A stretch of 5,183 nucleotides of DNA from an uncultured Clostridium sp. (lineage in GTDB: Bacteria > Bacillota > Clostridia > Lachnospirales > Anaerotignaceae): positions 1 through 5,183 of the forward strand of contig CAMXTM010000177.1 in assembly GCA_947246775.1 (NCBI GenBank), given 5' to 3'. Positions 1 through 5,183 of this stretch are shown piece after piece (the first letter of the stretch is position 1; every line of letters starts with the position of its first letter). The translations under genes were made by a program, and so were the position numbers. The notes beneath the pieces are model-generated. The model was not told where the DNA came from, searched no databases, and saw only the letters and a program-made list of their open reading frames with translations.

Positions 1-99
1 ATTTTAGGAAAAAAAGCAATATTTAAAATATTTAAATGAAATGAACAGTAACTTTTTTGTCGGTTTTTAAAAAAAATAGTATTTTTTGATAAAAATATA

Positions 100-129
100 T
101 TGACAAATGCAAAAATTTATGGTTATATA
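100..129 (+). promoter_or_regulatory. Probable sigma-A promoter of iorAB
   Basis: A perfect -35 hexamer TTGACA lies at 100-105. With a 17-base spacer it is followed by TTATAT at 123-128, or with 18 bases by TATATA at 124-129, both acceptable -10 boxes. The region just upstream (about 60-100) is full of A and T tracts, as in an UP element. Transcription would begin near 135, leaving a leader of about 80 bases before iorA. This is the best promoter-like match I found in the window. It is a pattern match only; no start site is known. Confidence 0.65.
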
Positions 130-138
130 GATATATAA

Positions 139-168
139 ATGCACGATGCACGATGCGTAATACGTCAT
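139..168. repeat. Short tandem repeat and imperfect dyad in the iorA leader
   Basis: The 7-mer ATGCACG occurs twice in tandem (139-145, 146-152) and is followed by a diverged third start, ATGCGTA (153-159). That third copy is the left half of a dyad: CGTA-A-TACG at 156-164 is a perfect 4-bp inverted repeat, and ATG at 153-155 pairs with CAT at 166-168 if base 165 is bulged. It lies just downstream of the predicted promoter, where a repressor site could act. It could equally be chance or a weak leader hairpin; no known operator is recognised. Confidence 0.35.
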
Positions 169-203
169 AATAAACAAATCCCCAACAACAAGGTCAAAAA
201 TAG

Positions 204-210
204 AAAGGAG
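204..210 (+). promoter_or_regulatory. Ribosome binding site that decides the iorA start
   Basis: AAAGGAG at 204-210 is a strong Shine-Dalgarno sequence. The ATG at 212 is only one base after it, too close for normal initiation. The next in-frame ATG at 218 is seven bases away, which is ideal. The gene is therefore called from 218, two codons shorter than the longest reading frame. Confidence 0.8.
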
Positions 211-217
211 AATGACA

Positions 218-1999
218 ATGAAATATTTATTAACAGGCGATGAAGCAATTGCGAGAGGTGCGTATGAGTCAGGAGTTCATTTTGCGGCTGCTTATCCTGG
301 AACACCTTCCACAGAAATTTTGGAAAATCTTTCTACATATGATGAAATTTGTGCCGAGTGGGCGCCAAATGAAAAAGTAGCATTAGAATCTGCAATAGGA
401 GCATCTATTGCTGGTGGTAGAGCAATGGCATCAATGAAACATGTTGGCTTAAATGTAGCGGCTGACCCTTTCTTTACTTTTGCTTATACAGGTGTAAATG
501 GTGGTACAGTCATTATTACTGCTGACGAACCTGGACAACATTCTGCACAAAATGAGCAAGATAATAGAAACTATGCCAAAGCAGCTAAAGTACCAATGTT
601 TGAGCCAGCAAATAGCCAAGAATGTCGTGACATGGTAATAGAGGGCTATCGTATCAGTGAAGAATTTGACTGTCCTGTATTGATTCGTATGACAACTCGT
701 GTTTGTCATGGTAAATCTATTGTAGAATGTGGCGAAAGAACAGAAGTACCTATCCGTGAATATAAGAAAGATGTTAAAAAATATGTTTGTGTTCCTGCAA
801 ACGCAAAGGGATTGAGAAGAAATCTGGAATTAAAATTAGCAAAACTAAAAAAATATGCAGAGTCAACTCCTTTTAATGTAGAAGAATTTAACACAAATAA
901 AGTAGGAATTATTACATCTGGTGCTTGTTATCACTATGCAAAAGAAGTTTTCGGAGAAAACGCATCTTATTTAAAATTAGGTTTTTCCTTCCCAATGCCA
1001 GATGAAAAAATAAGAGAATTTTGTAAAAAAGTAGAAAAAATAGATATCATTGAAGAAAATGACCCTTATATAGAAGAAAGAGTACGTTATTTAGGATTTT
1101 CTTGTCATGGCAAAGACCTTTTACCAAAATATGGTGAGATGACACCAGATGTCATTAAAAAAGGATTTTTCGGAGAAGAAACACCAACCATACCATATGA
1201 CAATACAACTGTTGTAGATAGACCTCCAACACTTTGTGCAGGCTGTCCACATAGAGGATTTTTCTATGAATTAGGTAAAAGAAAAAATGTTATGGTATCT
1301 GGAGACATTGGCTGCTATTCCTTAGGATTTGCAAAACCATATAATGCAATGGACTTATTGCTATGTATGGGCGGTGGTTTTAGTATTGGACATGGCGCAC
1401 AAAAAGTATTTAATATGGTAAAAGACAACAATATGCGTGTTGTTTCTGTTTTAGGTGATTCTACATTTTTACATTCTGGTATTAACTCTTTAATGGACGT
1501 TGTATACAATAACAGTAATACAGTAAGTGTTATATTAGATAACCGTATCACAGGTATGACAGGACATCAAGAAAATCCTGGTACAGGATATAATGCAAAA
1601 GGACAAGAAGCAACAATGATAGACATTGAAAGTGTTGTAAAAGCAATCGGCATAAAACACATTCGTACAATAGACCCTAACAAGATTGATGAAGTAAAGA
1701 GTGTTTTAGATGATTTTCTTGCATTAGATGAGCCATCTGTTATTATTACAAAATGGCCTTGCGCATTGAAAAAATTCTCAAAAGAGGATAAAGAACAATT
1801 TGCTGGCGCATTTACTAAGAAAATGACAGTAAATACAGAAAAATGTATTGGTTGTAAAATGTGTATGAAGTGTGGTTGTCCTGCTATCAGCTTTGATGCT
1901 GAAAATAAAAAAGCAGTAATTGATACAATACAATGTGTTGGCTGTGGCGTATGTAGTCAACTTTGCCCTAAAGATGCAATTGAATGGAAGGAGGCTTAA
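218..1999 (+). CDS. iorA: Indolepyruvate:ferredoxin oxidoreductase, alpha subunit
   Basis: This 593-residue protein is the catalytic subunit of the cytoplasmic enzyme that decarboxylates indolepyruvate and other arylpyruvates to aryl-acetyl-CoA, using thiamine diphosphate (TPP) and reducing ferredoxin. The N-terminal pyrimidine-binding-type domain carries AAAYPGTPSTEI (residues 23-34) and the WAPNEKVALE stretch. The C-terminal TPP-binding domain has LCAGCPHRG (Cys340, Cys343), GDIGCYSLG (from 362), GDSTF (413-417) and DNRITGMTG (441-449); the last two form the metal/TPP motif. Two ferredoxin-type [4Fe-4S] sites end the protein: Cys543, 546, 549, 554 (with an extra Cys552) and Cys573, 576, 579, 583 in the usual CX2CX2CX3CP form. 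Length and domain order are normal for IorA and no lesion is visible. iorB follows four bases after the stop, as expected for a heteromeric enzyme. The real substrate could be another 2-oxo acid; the family call itself is firm. Confidence 0.96.
   Translation: MKYLLTGDEAIARGAYESGVHFAAAYPGTPSTEILENLSTYDEICAEWAPNEKVALESAIGASIAGGRAMASMKHVGLNVAADPFFTFAYTGVNGGTVIITADEPGQHSAQNEQDNRNYAKAAKVPMFEPANSQECRDMVIEGYRISEEFDCPVLIRMTTRVCHGKSIVECGERTEVPIREYKKDVKKYVCVPANAKGLRRNLELKLAKLKKYAESTPFNVEEFNTNKVGIITSGACYHYAKEVFGENASYLKLGFSFPMPDEKIREFCKKVEKIDIIEENDPYIEERVRYLGFSCHGKDLLPKYGEMTPDVIKKGFFGEETPTIPYDNTTVVDRPPTLCAGCPHRGFFYELGKRKNVMVSGDIGCYSLGFAKPYNAMDLLLCMGGGFSIGHGAQKVFNMVKDNNMRVVSVLGDSTFLHSGINSLMDVVYNNSNTVSVILDNRITGMTGHQENPGTGYNAKGQEATMIDIESVVKAIGIKHIRTIDPNKIDEVKSVLDDFLALDEPSVIITKWPCALKKFSKEDKEQFAGAFTKKMTVNTEKCIGCKMCMKCGCPAISFDAENKKAVIDTIQCVGCGVCSQLCPKDAIEWKEA
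1988..1994 (+). promoter_or_regulatory. iorB ribosome binding site inside the iorA end
   Basis: AAGGAGG at 1988-1994 lies within the last codons of iorA, nine bases before the ATG at 2004. It fixes the iorB start at 2004 and not at the upstream in-frame ATG at 1920, which lies inside the second cluster region of iorA and would add an unrelated 28-residue tail. The arrangement suggests translational coupling of the two subunits. Confidence 0.85.
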
Positions 2000-2003
2000 T
2001 ATT

Positions 2004-2579
2004 ATGACAAAGAGTGTTTTATTAGTTGGTGTAGGTGGACAAGGAACAATATTAGCAGGTAAATTACTGACACAAGGACTTATGGAAGCAGGCTATGATG
2101 TAAAGATGAGTGAAATACATGGTATGAGCCAAAGAGGTGGTAGTGTTTCTTCCCATGTACGCTATGGTTCTAAAGTAGAATCTTCTACAATTGAGCCAGG
2201 ACAAGCAGATATGTTGGTTTCTTTTGAAAAGATGGAAGCATTAAAGGAATTATGCTATTTAAAACCTGAAGGAATTGCTGTTGTAAATGAGCATGAAATG
2301 CCTTCTATGCCTATCTTAACAGGCGACGCAGTTTATCCTAAAAATGCAATAGAGGAAATTCAAAAACACGTTAAAACAACTGTATTAAATGCAACAAAAA
2401 TGGCTTTACAATTGGGTAATGCAAAAGCAGCAAATATTATTTTACTTGGCACAATTATAAAAGCAATGAAATTAGAGAGTATTGATTGGGAAGGTATTAT
2501 TAGAAAATATGTAAAACCTGCCTTTGTAGAATTGAACTTGAATGCATTACAGTGTGGAATGGACGCAGTAGAAGCATAA
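2004..2579 (+). CDS. iorB: Indolepyruvate:ferredoxin oxidoreductase, beta subunit
   Basis: This 191-residue protein is the small partner of IorA and corresponds to the gamma-type domain of pyruvate:ferredoxin oxidoreductases. In the family this domain helps bind CoA and the 2-oxo acid at the shared active site. The glycine-rich LLVGVGGQGTILAGKLL segment (residues 6-22) and the hallmark SEIHGMSQRGGSVSSHVRYG (36-55) are both intact. Length matches the usual IorB of about 190-200 residues, and there are no signal peptide or membrane segments. It begins four bases after the iorA stop with its own ribosome binding site, so both are very likely made from one mRNA as a complex. A GC-rich hairpin follows about 20 bases after its stop. 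No oddities are seen in the protein, and the assignment is firm because pair and motifs agree. Confidence 0.95.
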   Translation: MTKSVLLVGVGGQGTILAGKLLTQGLMEAGYDVKMSEIHGMSQRGGSVSSHVRYGSKVESSTIEPGQADMLVSFEKMEALKELCYLKPEGIAVVNEHEMPSMPILTGDAVYPKNAIEEIQKHVKTTVLNATKMALQLGNAKAANIILLGTIIKAMKLESIDWEGIIRKYVKPAFVELNLNALQCGMDAVEA

Positions 2580-2601
2580 GTAGTATATCGGCTTTTGAAA
2601 T

Positions 2602-2658
2602 AGGGGAATAAAGAGGTCGGCGCTAGACGACAGCGCTGACCGAATCCCCTTGCTTTTA
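2602..2658 (+). terminator. GC-rich hairpin after iorB, probable terminator
   Basis: GGTCGGCGCT (2615-2624) pairs with AGCGCTGACC (2632-2641) around the 7-base loop AGACGAC: ten pairs, one of them G-U. An outer arm AGGGGA (2602-2607) pairs with TCCCCT (2645-2650), separated from the inner stem by a small asymmetric internal loop, to which T2609-A2644 may add one pair. The U tract TTGCTTTT (2650-2657) is short and interrupted, so it is not a perfect intrinsic terminator. A 5-bp alternative hairpin, TTGCT/AGCAA (2650-2654 and 2660-2664), overlaps the outer arm. Position directly after iorB favours termination; a dispersed repeat or structured RNA is the alternative. Confidence 0.6.
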
Positions 2659-2740
2659 CAGCAAAATAGATTTATTTTAAAGACATTATTTTATCACTGT
2701 GTAATAAGAACAGAATCAATAACAAAACGGAGGGAAAGCC

Positions 2741-4087
2741 ATGCTTTTAAATCGATTTTATCAGCAATATCAGACAAAATTGAAAACGCCAGAGGAAGCG
2801 GTGAAACTTGTTAAAAACGGAGACTGGATTGATTATAGCTCTGGAGTGGGTGCGCCTTATCTTTTAGACGAGGCGTTGGCAAAAAGAAAAGGAGAACTCA
2901 AAGATGTTAAAATAAGAGGCTGCCTTGCGATGCGTCCTGTACAGGTTGTAGAGCAAGACCGTGAACAACAAAGTTTTACATATCAAAGCTGGCACTGTTC
3001 TGGATATGAAAGAAAGCTATGTGATGAGGGACTATGTTACTATATCCCTATGCTTTTCCGCAACCTTGCATCTTATTATAGAAGATATTTAACAGTAAAT
3101 GTAGCGATGATTTCTGTCGCACCTATGGATAAAGCAGGATACTTTAGTTTTTCCTTGGCAAACTATGCAACAAGAGCAATATTGGACGCAGCGGATATTA
3201 TTATATTGGAAGTTGACGAAAATATGCCTAATGTGTATGGTGGCATGGAAGATTGTATCCATATTTCTGAAGTAGATGCTGTAGTAGAGGGAGAACACCC
3301 TCCACTTGCGCAATTGCCTGTACCAAAGGCAACAGAAATTGATAAAAAGATAGCAGAGCAAATTGTGCCTTATTTAAAAGATGGAGCAACAATACAGTTA
3401 GGCATTGGCGGCATGCCTAATTCAGTAGGCAATTTAATTGCAGAATCAGATTTAAAACATTTGGGTATGCATACAGAATTGTTGTCTGATGGTTATGTAG
3501 ATTTGTATGAAGCAGGCAAATTAGATAATAAATGTAAAACACTTCATAGAGAAAAAGGTGTTTTTGGCATTGCTCTAGGTTCTCAAAGATTGTATGATTG
3601 GGTAGCGGAAAATAGAGGGTTACTTTCATTCCCTATGGATTATGTAAATAGTCCTGAAGTGATGTCACAGATGGACGGCATGATTTCTATCAATAGCTGT
3701 GTTGCAATGGACTTGTATGGACAAGTAAGTTCTGAGAGTTCTGGCACAAGGCACATATCTGGCACAGGAGGACAGTTAGACTTTACAACTGGCGCATATA
3801 TGTCTAAGGGAGGTAAAGGATTTATCTGCATGAGTTCTTCTTTCCAAGATAAACAAGGACAAAGACATTCACGAATCAAGCCAAAATTTACAGGTGGAGA
3901 TATTATCACAACACCACGTACACAATCTTATTATATCGTAACAGAATATGGTTGTGTTAATTTGGCTGGACGTTCCGCATGGGAAAGAGCAGAGATGTTA
4001 ATTTCTTTAGCTCACCCTGATTTTAGAGATGGATTGATAAAAGAAGCTGAGCTACAAAAAATATGGCGGAAATCAAACCGTATATAG
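2741..4087 (+). CDS. Acyl-CoA:carboxylate CoA-transferase (butyryl-CoA/4-hydroxybutyrate type)
   Basis: This 448-residue protein belongs to the acetyl-CoA hydrolase/transferase family, which includes butyryl-CoA:acetate and 4-hydroxybutyrate CoA-transferases. These cytoplasmic enzymes move CoA between an acyl-CoA and a free acid through a glutamyl-CoA thioester. The N-terminal domain opens with KTPEEAVKLVKNGDWIDY and includes the family-like APMDKAGYFSFS and EVDENMPNVYGG. QLGIGGMPNSVG (residues 219-230) leads to GMHTELLSDG, where Glu246 is the likely catalytic residue. The C-terminal domain has SGTGGQLDF (340-348), TEYGCVNLAG (from 401) and the family ending AHPDFRDGLIKEAE...IWRKSNR. The start is fixed by GGAGG at 2729-2733, seven bases before the ATG. 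Length is normal. The true acyl donor cannot be read from sequence: butyryl-CoA, 4-hydroxybutyryl-CoA or, given the iorAB context, an arylacetyl-CoA are all possible. Family call is firm, substrate is open. Confidence 0.9.
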   Translation: MLLNRFYQQYQTKLKTPEEAVKLVKNGDWIDYSSGVGAPYLLDEALAKRKGELKDVKIRGCLAMRPVQVVEQDREQQSFTYQSWHCSGYERKLCDEGLCYYIPMLFRNLASYYRRYLTVNVAMISVAPMDKAGYFSFSLANYATRAILDAADIIILEVDENMPNVYGGMEDCIHISEVDAVVEGEHPPLAQLPVPKATEIDKKIAEQIVPYLKDGATIQLGIGGMPNSVGNLIAESDLKHLGMHTELLSDGYVDLYEAGKLDNKCKTLHREKGVFGIALGSQRLYDWVAENRGLLSFPMDYVNSPEVMSQMDGMISINSCVAMDLYGQVSSESSGTRHISGTGGQLDFTTGAYMSKGGKGFICMSSSFQDKQGQRHSRIKPKFTGGDIITTPRTQSYYIVTEYGCVNLAGRSAWERAEMLISLAHPDFRDGLIKEAELQKIWRKSNRI

Positions 4088-4117
4088 TTGGTAGTGTAAA
4101 TGTTGTTCTGTTACATG

Positions 4118-4135
4118 AAATGTTTTATAACATTT
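4118..4135 (+). other. Small perfect hairpin after the CoA-transferase gene
   Basis: AAATGTT (4118-4124) and AACATTT (4129-4135) form a perfect 7-bp stem with loop TTAT. It is AT-rich and not followed by a clear U tract, so it is a poor terminator on its own. It shares bases 4127-4135 with the palindrome at 4127-4143, so the two structures could not form at the same time in one strand. Confidence 0.45.
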
Positions 4136-4143
4136 AATGTTAT
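4127..4143. promoter_or_regulatory. 17-bp perfect palindrome, candidate operator
   Basis: ATAACATT-T-AATGTTAT is a perfect 8-bp inverted repeat around a single central base, a geometry typical of dimeric repressor sites and too tight for a good RNA hairpin. It lies about 100 bases upstream of the aminotransferase start and inside the larger inverted repeat. It does not match an operator consensus I can name. AT-rich sequence makes chance palindromes more likely, so the regulatory reading is inference. Confidence 0.4.
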
Positions 4144-4157
4144 CTTTTACTCAAATA

Positions 4158-4186
4158 TTATCTCTCTCAATGATATGGATTATAAA
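4158..4186 (+). promoter_or_regulatory. Weak candidate promoter for the aminotransferase gene
   Basis: TATAAA at 4181-4186 is a good -10 box, but with a 17-base spacer the -35 position (4158-4163, TTATCT) matches the consensus poorly. If used, transcription would start near 4193, inside the right arm of the 13-bp inverted repeat, so a protein bound there would cover the start. An activator-dependent promoter, or read-through from the CoA-transferase gene, are the alternatives. Confidence 0.25.
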
Positions 4187-4239
4187 GTAGTGTAACAGAA
4201 CAATTACTTTAAAATGACCTAAATAAAGGAGGAAGAAGT

Positions 4240-5183
4240 ATGATAGCAGAAAAAATGAAAGGGCTTGTAGCAAATAGTTCTGTCATTAGACAAATGTTTG
4301 AAGAAGGTAAAAACTTGTCAGAAAAATATGGTGCAGAAAATGTGTGTGATTTTAGTTTAGGAAATCCAAACCTTGCAGCACCTGAAAGTATAAAAAAAGC
4401 AGTAAAAGCGGTAATAGAAGAAGAAGATGCTGTTTTTGTACATGGATATATGAATAACTCTGGTTATGAAGATGTACGAAAAGCAGTAGCAGACTCCTTA
4501 AATCGCCGTTTTGGGACGGAATTTGGAGCAGAAAATATTGTTATGACAGTAGGAGCAGCAGGGGGCATGAATGTTGTAATGAAATCATTGATAAACCCTG
4601 ATGACGAAATCATTACATTTGCACCATTTTTTGGAGAATATCGCTGCTATGCCTCTAATGTAGATGCAAAGCTTGTGGTAGTACCTGCTAATGAACCTTC
4701 TTTCCTTCCAGATGCAGAAGTTTTTGCAAAATATGTTACACCAAAGACAAAAATGGTAATTATTAACTCACCAAATAATCCTACTGGCGTTGTATATCCA
4801 GAGAGTACGATTGTTGCGCTTGCCGATGTTTTAAGACAAAAGCAAGAAGAATATGGAACAGAGATTTATATATTTGCTGATGAACCATATAGAGAATTAG
4901 TGTATGATGAGACAGTAAAAGTACCATTTTTAACAAAATATTATAAAAATACACTAGTAGGATATTCTTGGTCAAAATCCCTTTCTTTGCCTGGAGAGCG
5001 AATTGGCTATATTGCGGTATCAAATGAAATAGCAGATTTTGAAGACTTGACAAGTGCATTAAACGTTGCGACAAGAATATTAGGCTTTGTAAATGCACCA
5101 TCTTTAATACAAAGAGTGATTGCACGCTGCGTAGATGACGTTGCAGATTTAGAATTTTATAGAAAAAATAGGGATATGCTTTA
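4240..5183 (+). CDS. Class I/II PLP-dependent aminotransferase (3' end outside window)
   Basis: The frame is open from the ATG at 4240 to the window edge: 314 full codons and no stop. AAAGGAGG at 4225-4232, seven bases upstream, fixes the start. The product is a fold-type I, pyridoxal-phosphate aminotransferase of the aspartate/aromatic group, which moves an amino group between an amino acid and a 2-oxo acid in the cytoplasm. Visible motifs are FSLGNPN (38-44), the cofactor-loop TVGAAGG (103-109), NSPNNPTG (176-183), ADEPYRE (213-219; Asp214 to the PLP ring nitrogen, Tyr217 to its 3'-hydroxyl) and SWSKSLSLPGERIGY (243-257), with Lys246 as Schiff-base lysine and Arg254 for the phosphate. Family members run to about 390-400 residues, so roughly 80 C-terminal residues, including the substrate carboxylate-binding arginine, are missing from view. 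Substrate is unknown; the nearby iorAB makes an aromatic amino acid a reasonable guess, but aspartate or alanine are equally possible. Confidence 0.9.
   Translation, partial: MIAEKMKGLVANSSVIRQMFEEGKNLSEKYGAENVCDFSLGNPNLAAPESIKKAVKAVIEEEDAVFVHGYMNNSGYEDVRKAVADSLNRRFGTEFGAENIVMTVGAAGGMNVVMKSLINPDDEIITFAPFFGEYRCYASNVDAKLVVVPANEPSFLPDAEVFAKYVTPKTKMVIINSPNNPTGVVYPESTIVALADVLRQKQEEYGTEIYIFADEPYRELVYDETVKVPFLTKYYKNTLVGYSWSKSLSLPGERIGYIAVSNEIADFEDLTSALNVATRILGFVNAPSLIQRVIARCVDDVADLEFYRKNRDML

Larger units (their letters stand above)
4103..4203. repeat. Perfect 13-bp inverted repeat enclosing 75 bases
   Basis: TTGTTCTGTTACA (4103-4115) is exactly complementary, in reverse, to TGTAACAGAACAA (4191-4203). 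The arms bracket most of the gap between the CoA-transferase and aminotransferase genes and enclose a smaller hairpin (4118-4135) and a palindrome (4127-4143). A 9-mer GTAGTGTAA also occurs directly repeated at 4091-4099 and 4187-4195, so the right arm carries pieces of both kinds of repeat. No target-site duplication is evident, so a small inverted-repeat transposon remnant is possible but unsupported. A paired operator or a long-range RNA leader stem is equally possible. Confidence 0.7.

Noticed and set aside
139..254. Short leader peptide from the ATGs in the 7-mer repeats
   Set aside because: No ribosome binding site precedes them; two of the frames stop after four or five codons and the third runs into iorA with no sensible protein.
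449..1960. Minus-strand open frames opposite iorA (449-709, 706-894, 1315-1551, 1778-1960)
   Set aside because: Low-complexity translations without family motifs, lying fully opposite a well-supported gene.
1920..2003. In-frame upstream extension of iorB starting at ATG 1920
   Set aside because: It overlaps the second ferredoxin motif of iorA, has no ribosome binding site, and the ATG at 2004 has a strong one and gives the normal IorB N-terminus.
2655..2689. Promoter for the CoA-transferase gene from TTTACA at 2655-2660
   Set aside because: The -35-like box is good, but no acceptable -10 lies 16-18 bases downstream; CATTAT at 2684-2689 is too far away.
3089..3909. Minus-strand open frames opposite the CoA-transferase gene
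   Set aside because: No recognisable motifs and complete overlap with a firmly identified gene; shadows of its codon pattern.
4088..4239. T-box or other amino-acid riboswitch ahead of the aminotransferase gene
   Set aside because: The gap is short and lacks the conserved T-box sequence (AGGGTGGNACCGCG-like) and a terminator/antiterminator pair; no known riboswitch core was recognised.
4781..5125. Minus-strand 114-codon frame near the window end
   Set aside because: It lies opposite the aminotransferase gene across its NSPNNPTG and Schiff-base lysine motifs; the translation looks like a reverse-strand shadow.

Overview
The window looks like a piece of an anaerobic, AT-rich Firmicutes genome, most likely a Clostridia/Lachnospiraceae-type fermenter. 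The reasons are strong GGAGG-type ribosome binding sites, AT-rich codon choice, oxygen-sensitive ferredoxin-linked 2-oxoacid chemistry, and a butyryl-CoA/4-hydroxybutyrate-type CoA-transferase. All four genes are on the + strand. This placement is inferred from gene content and codon use, not from a database match.

Layout: 1-217 is a very AT-rich upstream region with a near-consensus promoter (TTGACA at 100-105) and a small repeat/dyad at 139-168. iorA (218-1999) and iorB (2004-2579) encode the two subunits of indolepyruvate:ferredoxin oxidoreductase and are tightly coupled, with the iorB ribosome binding site inside the end of iorA. A GC-rich hairpin at 2602-2650, unlike its AT-rich surroundings, follows iorB and is probably a terminator or terminator-like element. 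Next is a complete acyl-CoA:carboxylate CoA-transferase gene (2741-4087). The 152-base gap after it is rich in symmetry: a perfect 13-bp inverted repeat spanning 4103-4203, a 7-bp hairpin, and a 17-bp palindrome. A class I/II PLP-dependent aminotransferase starts at 4240 and is cut off by the window end.

Read together, the genes could make an amino-acid fermentation module. The aminotransferase would turn an (aromatic) amino acid into its 2-oxo acid. IorAB would decarboxylate this oxidatively to an (aryl)acetyl-CoA, reducing ferredoxin. The CoA-transferase would pass CoA to acetate or another acid and release the aryl acid. The enzyme families are well supported by motifs. Their joint action is inference from order and chemistry, and the three units may be transcribed separately. 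I see no mobile element, CRISPR array, tRNA or rRNA, and no clear evidence of a wholly new system. The least explained parts are the two structured intergenic regions.
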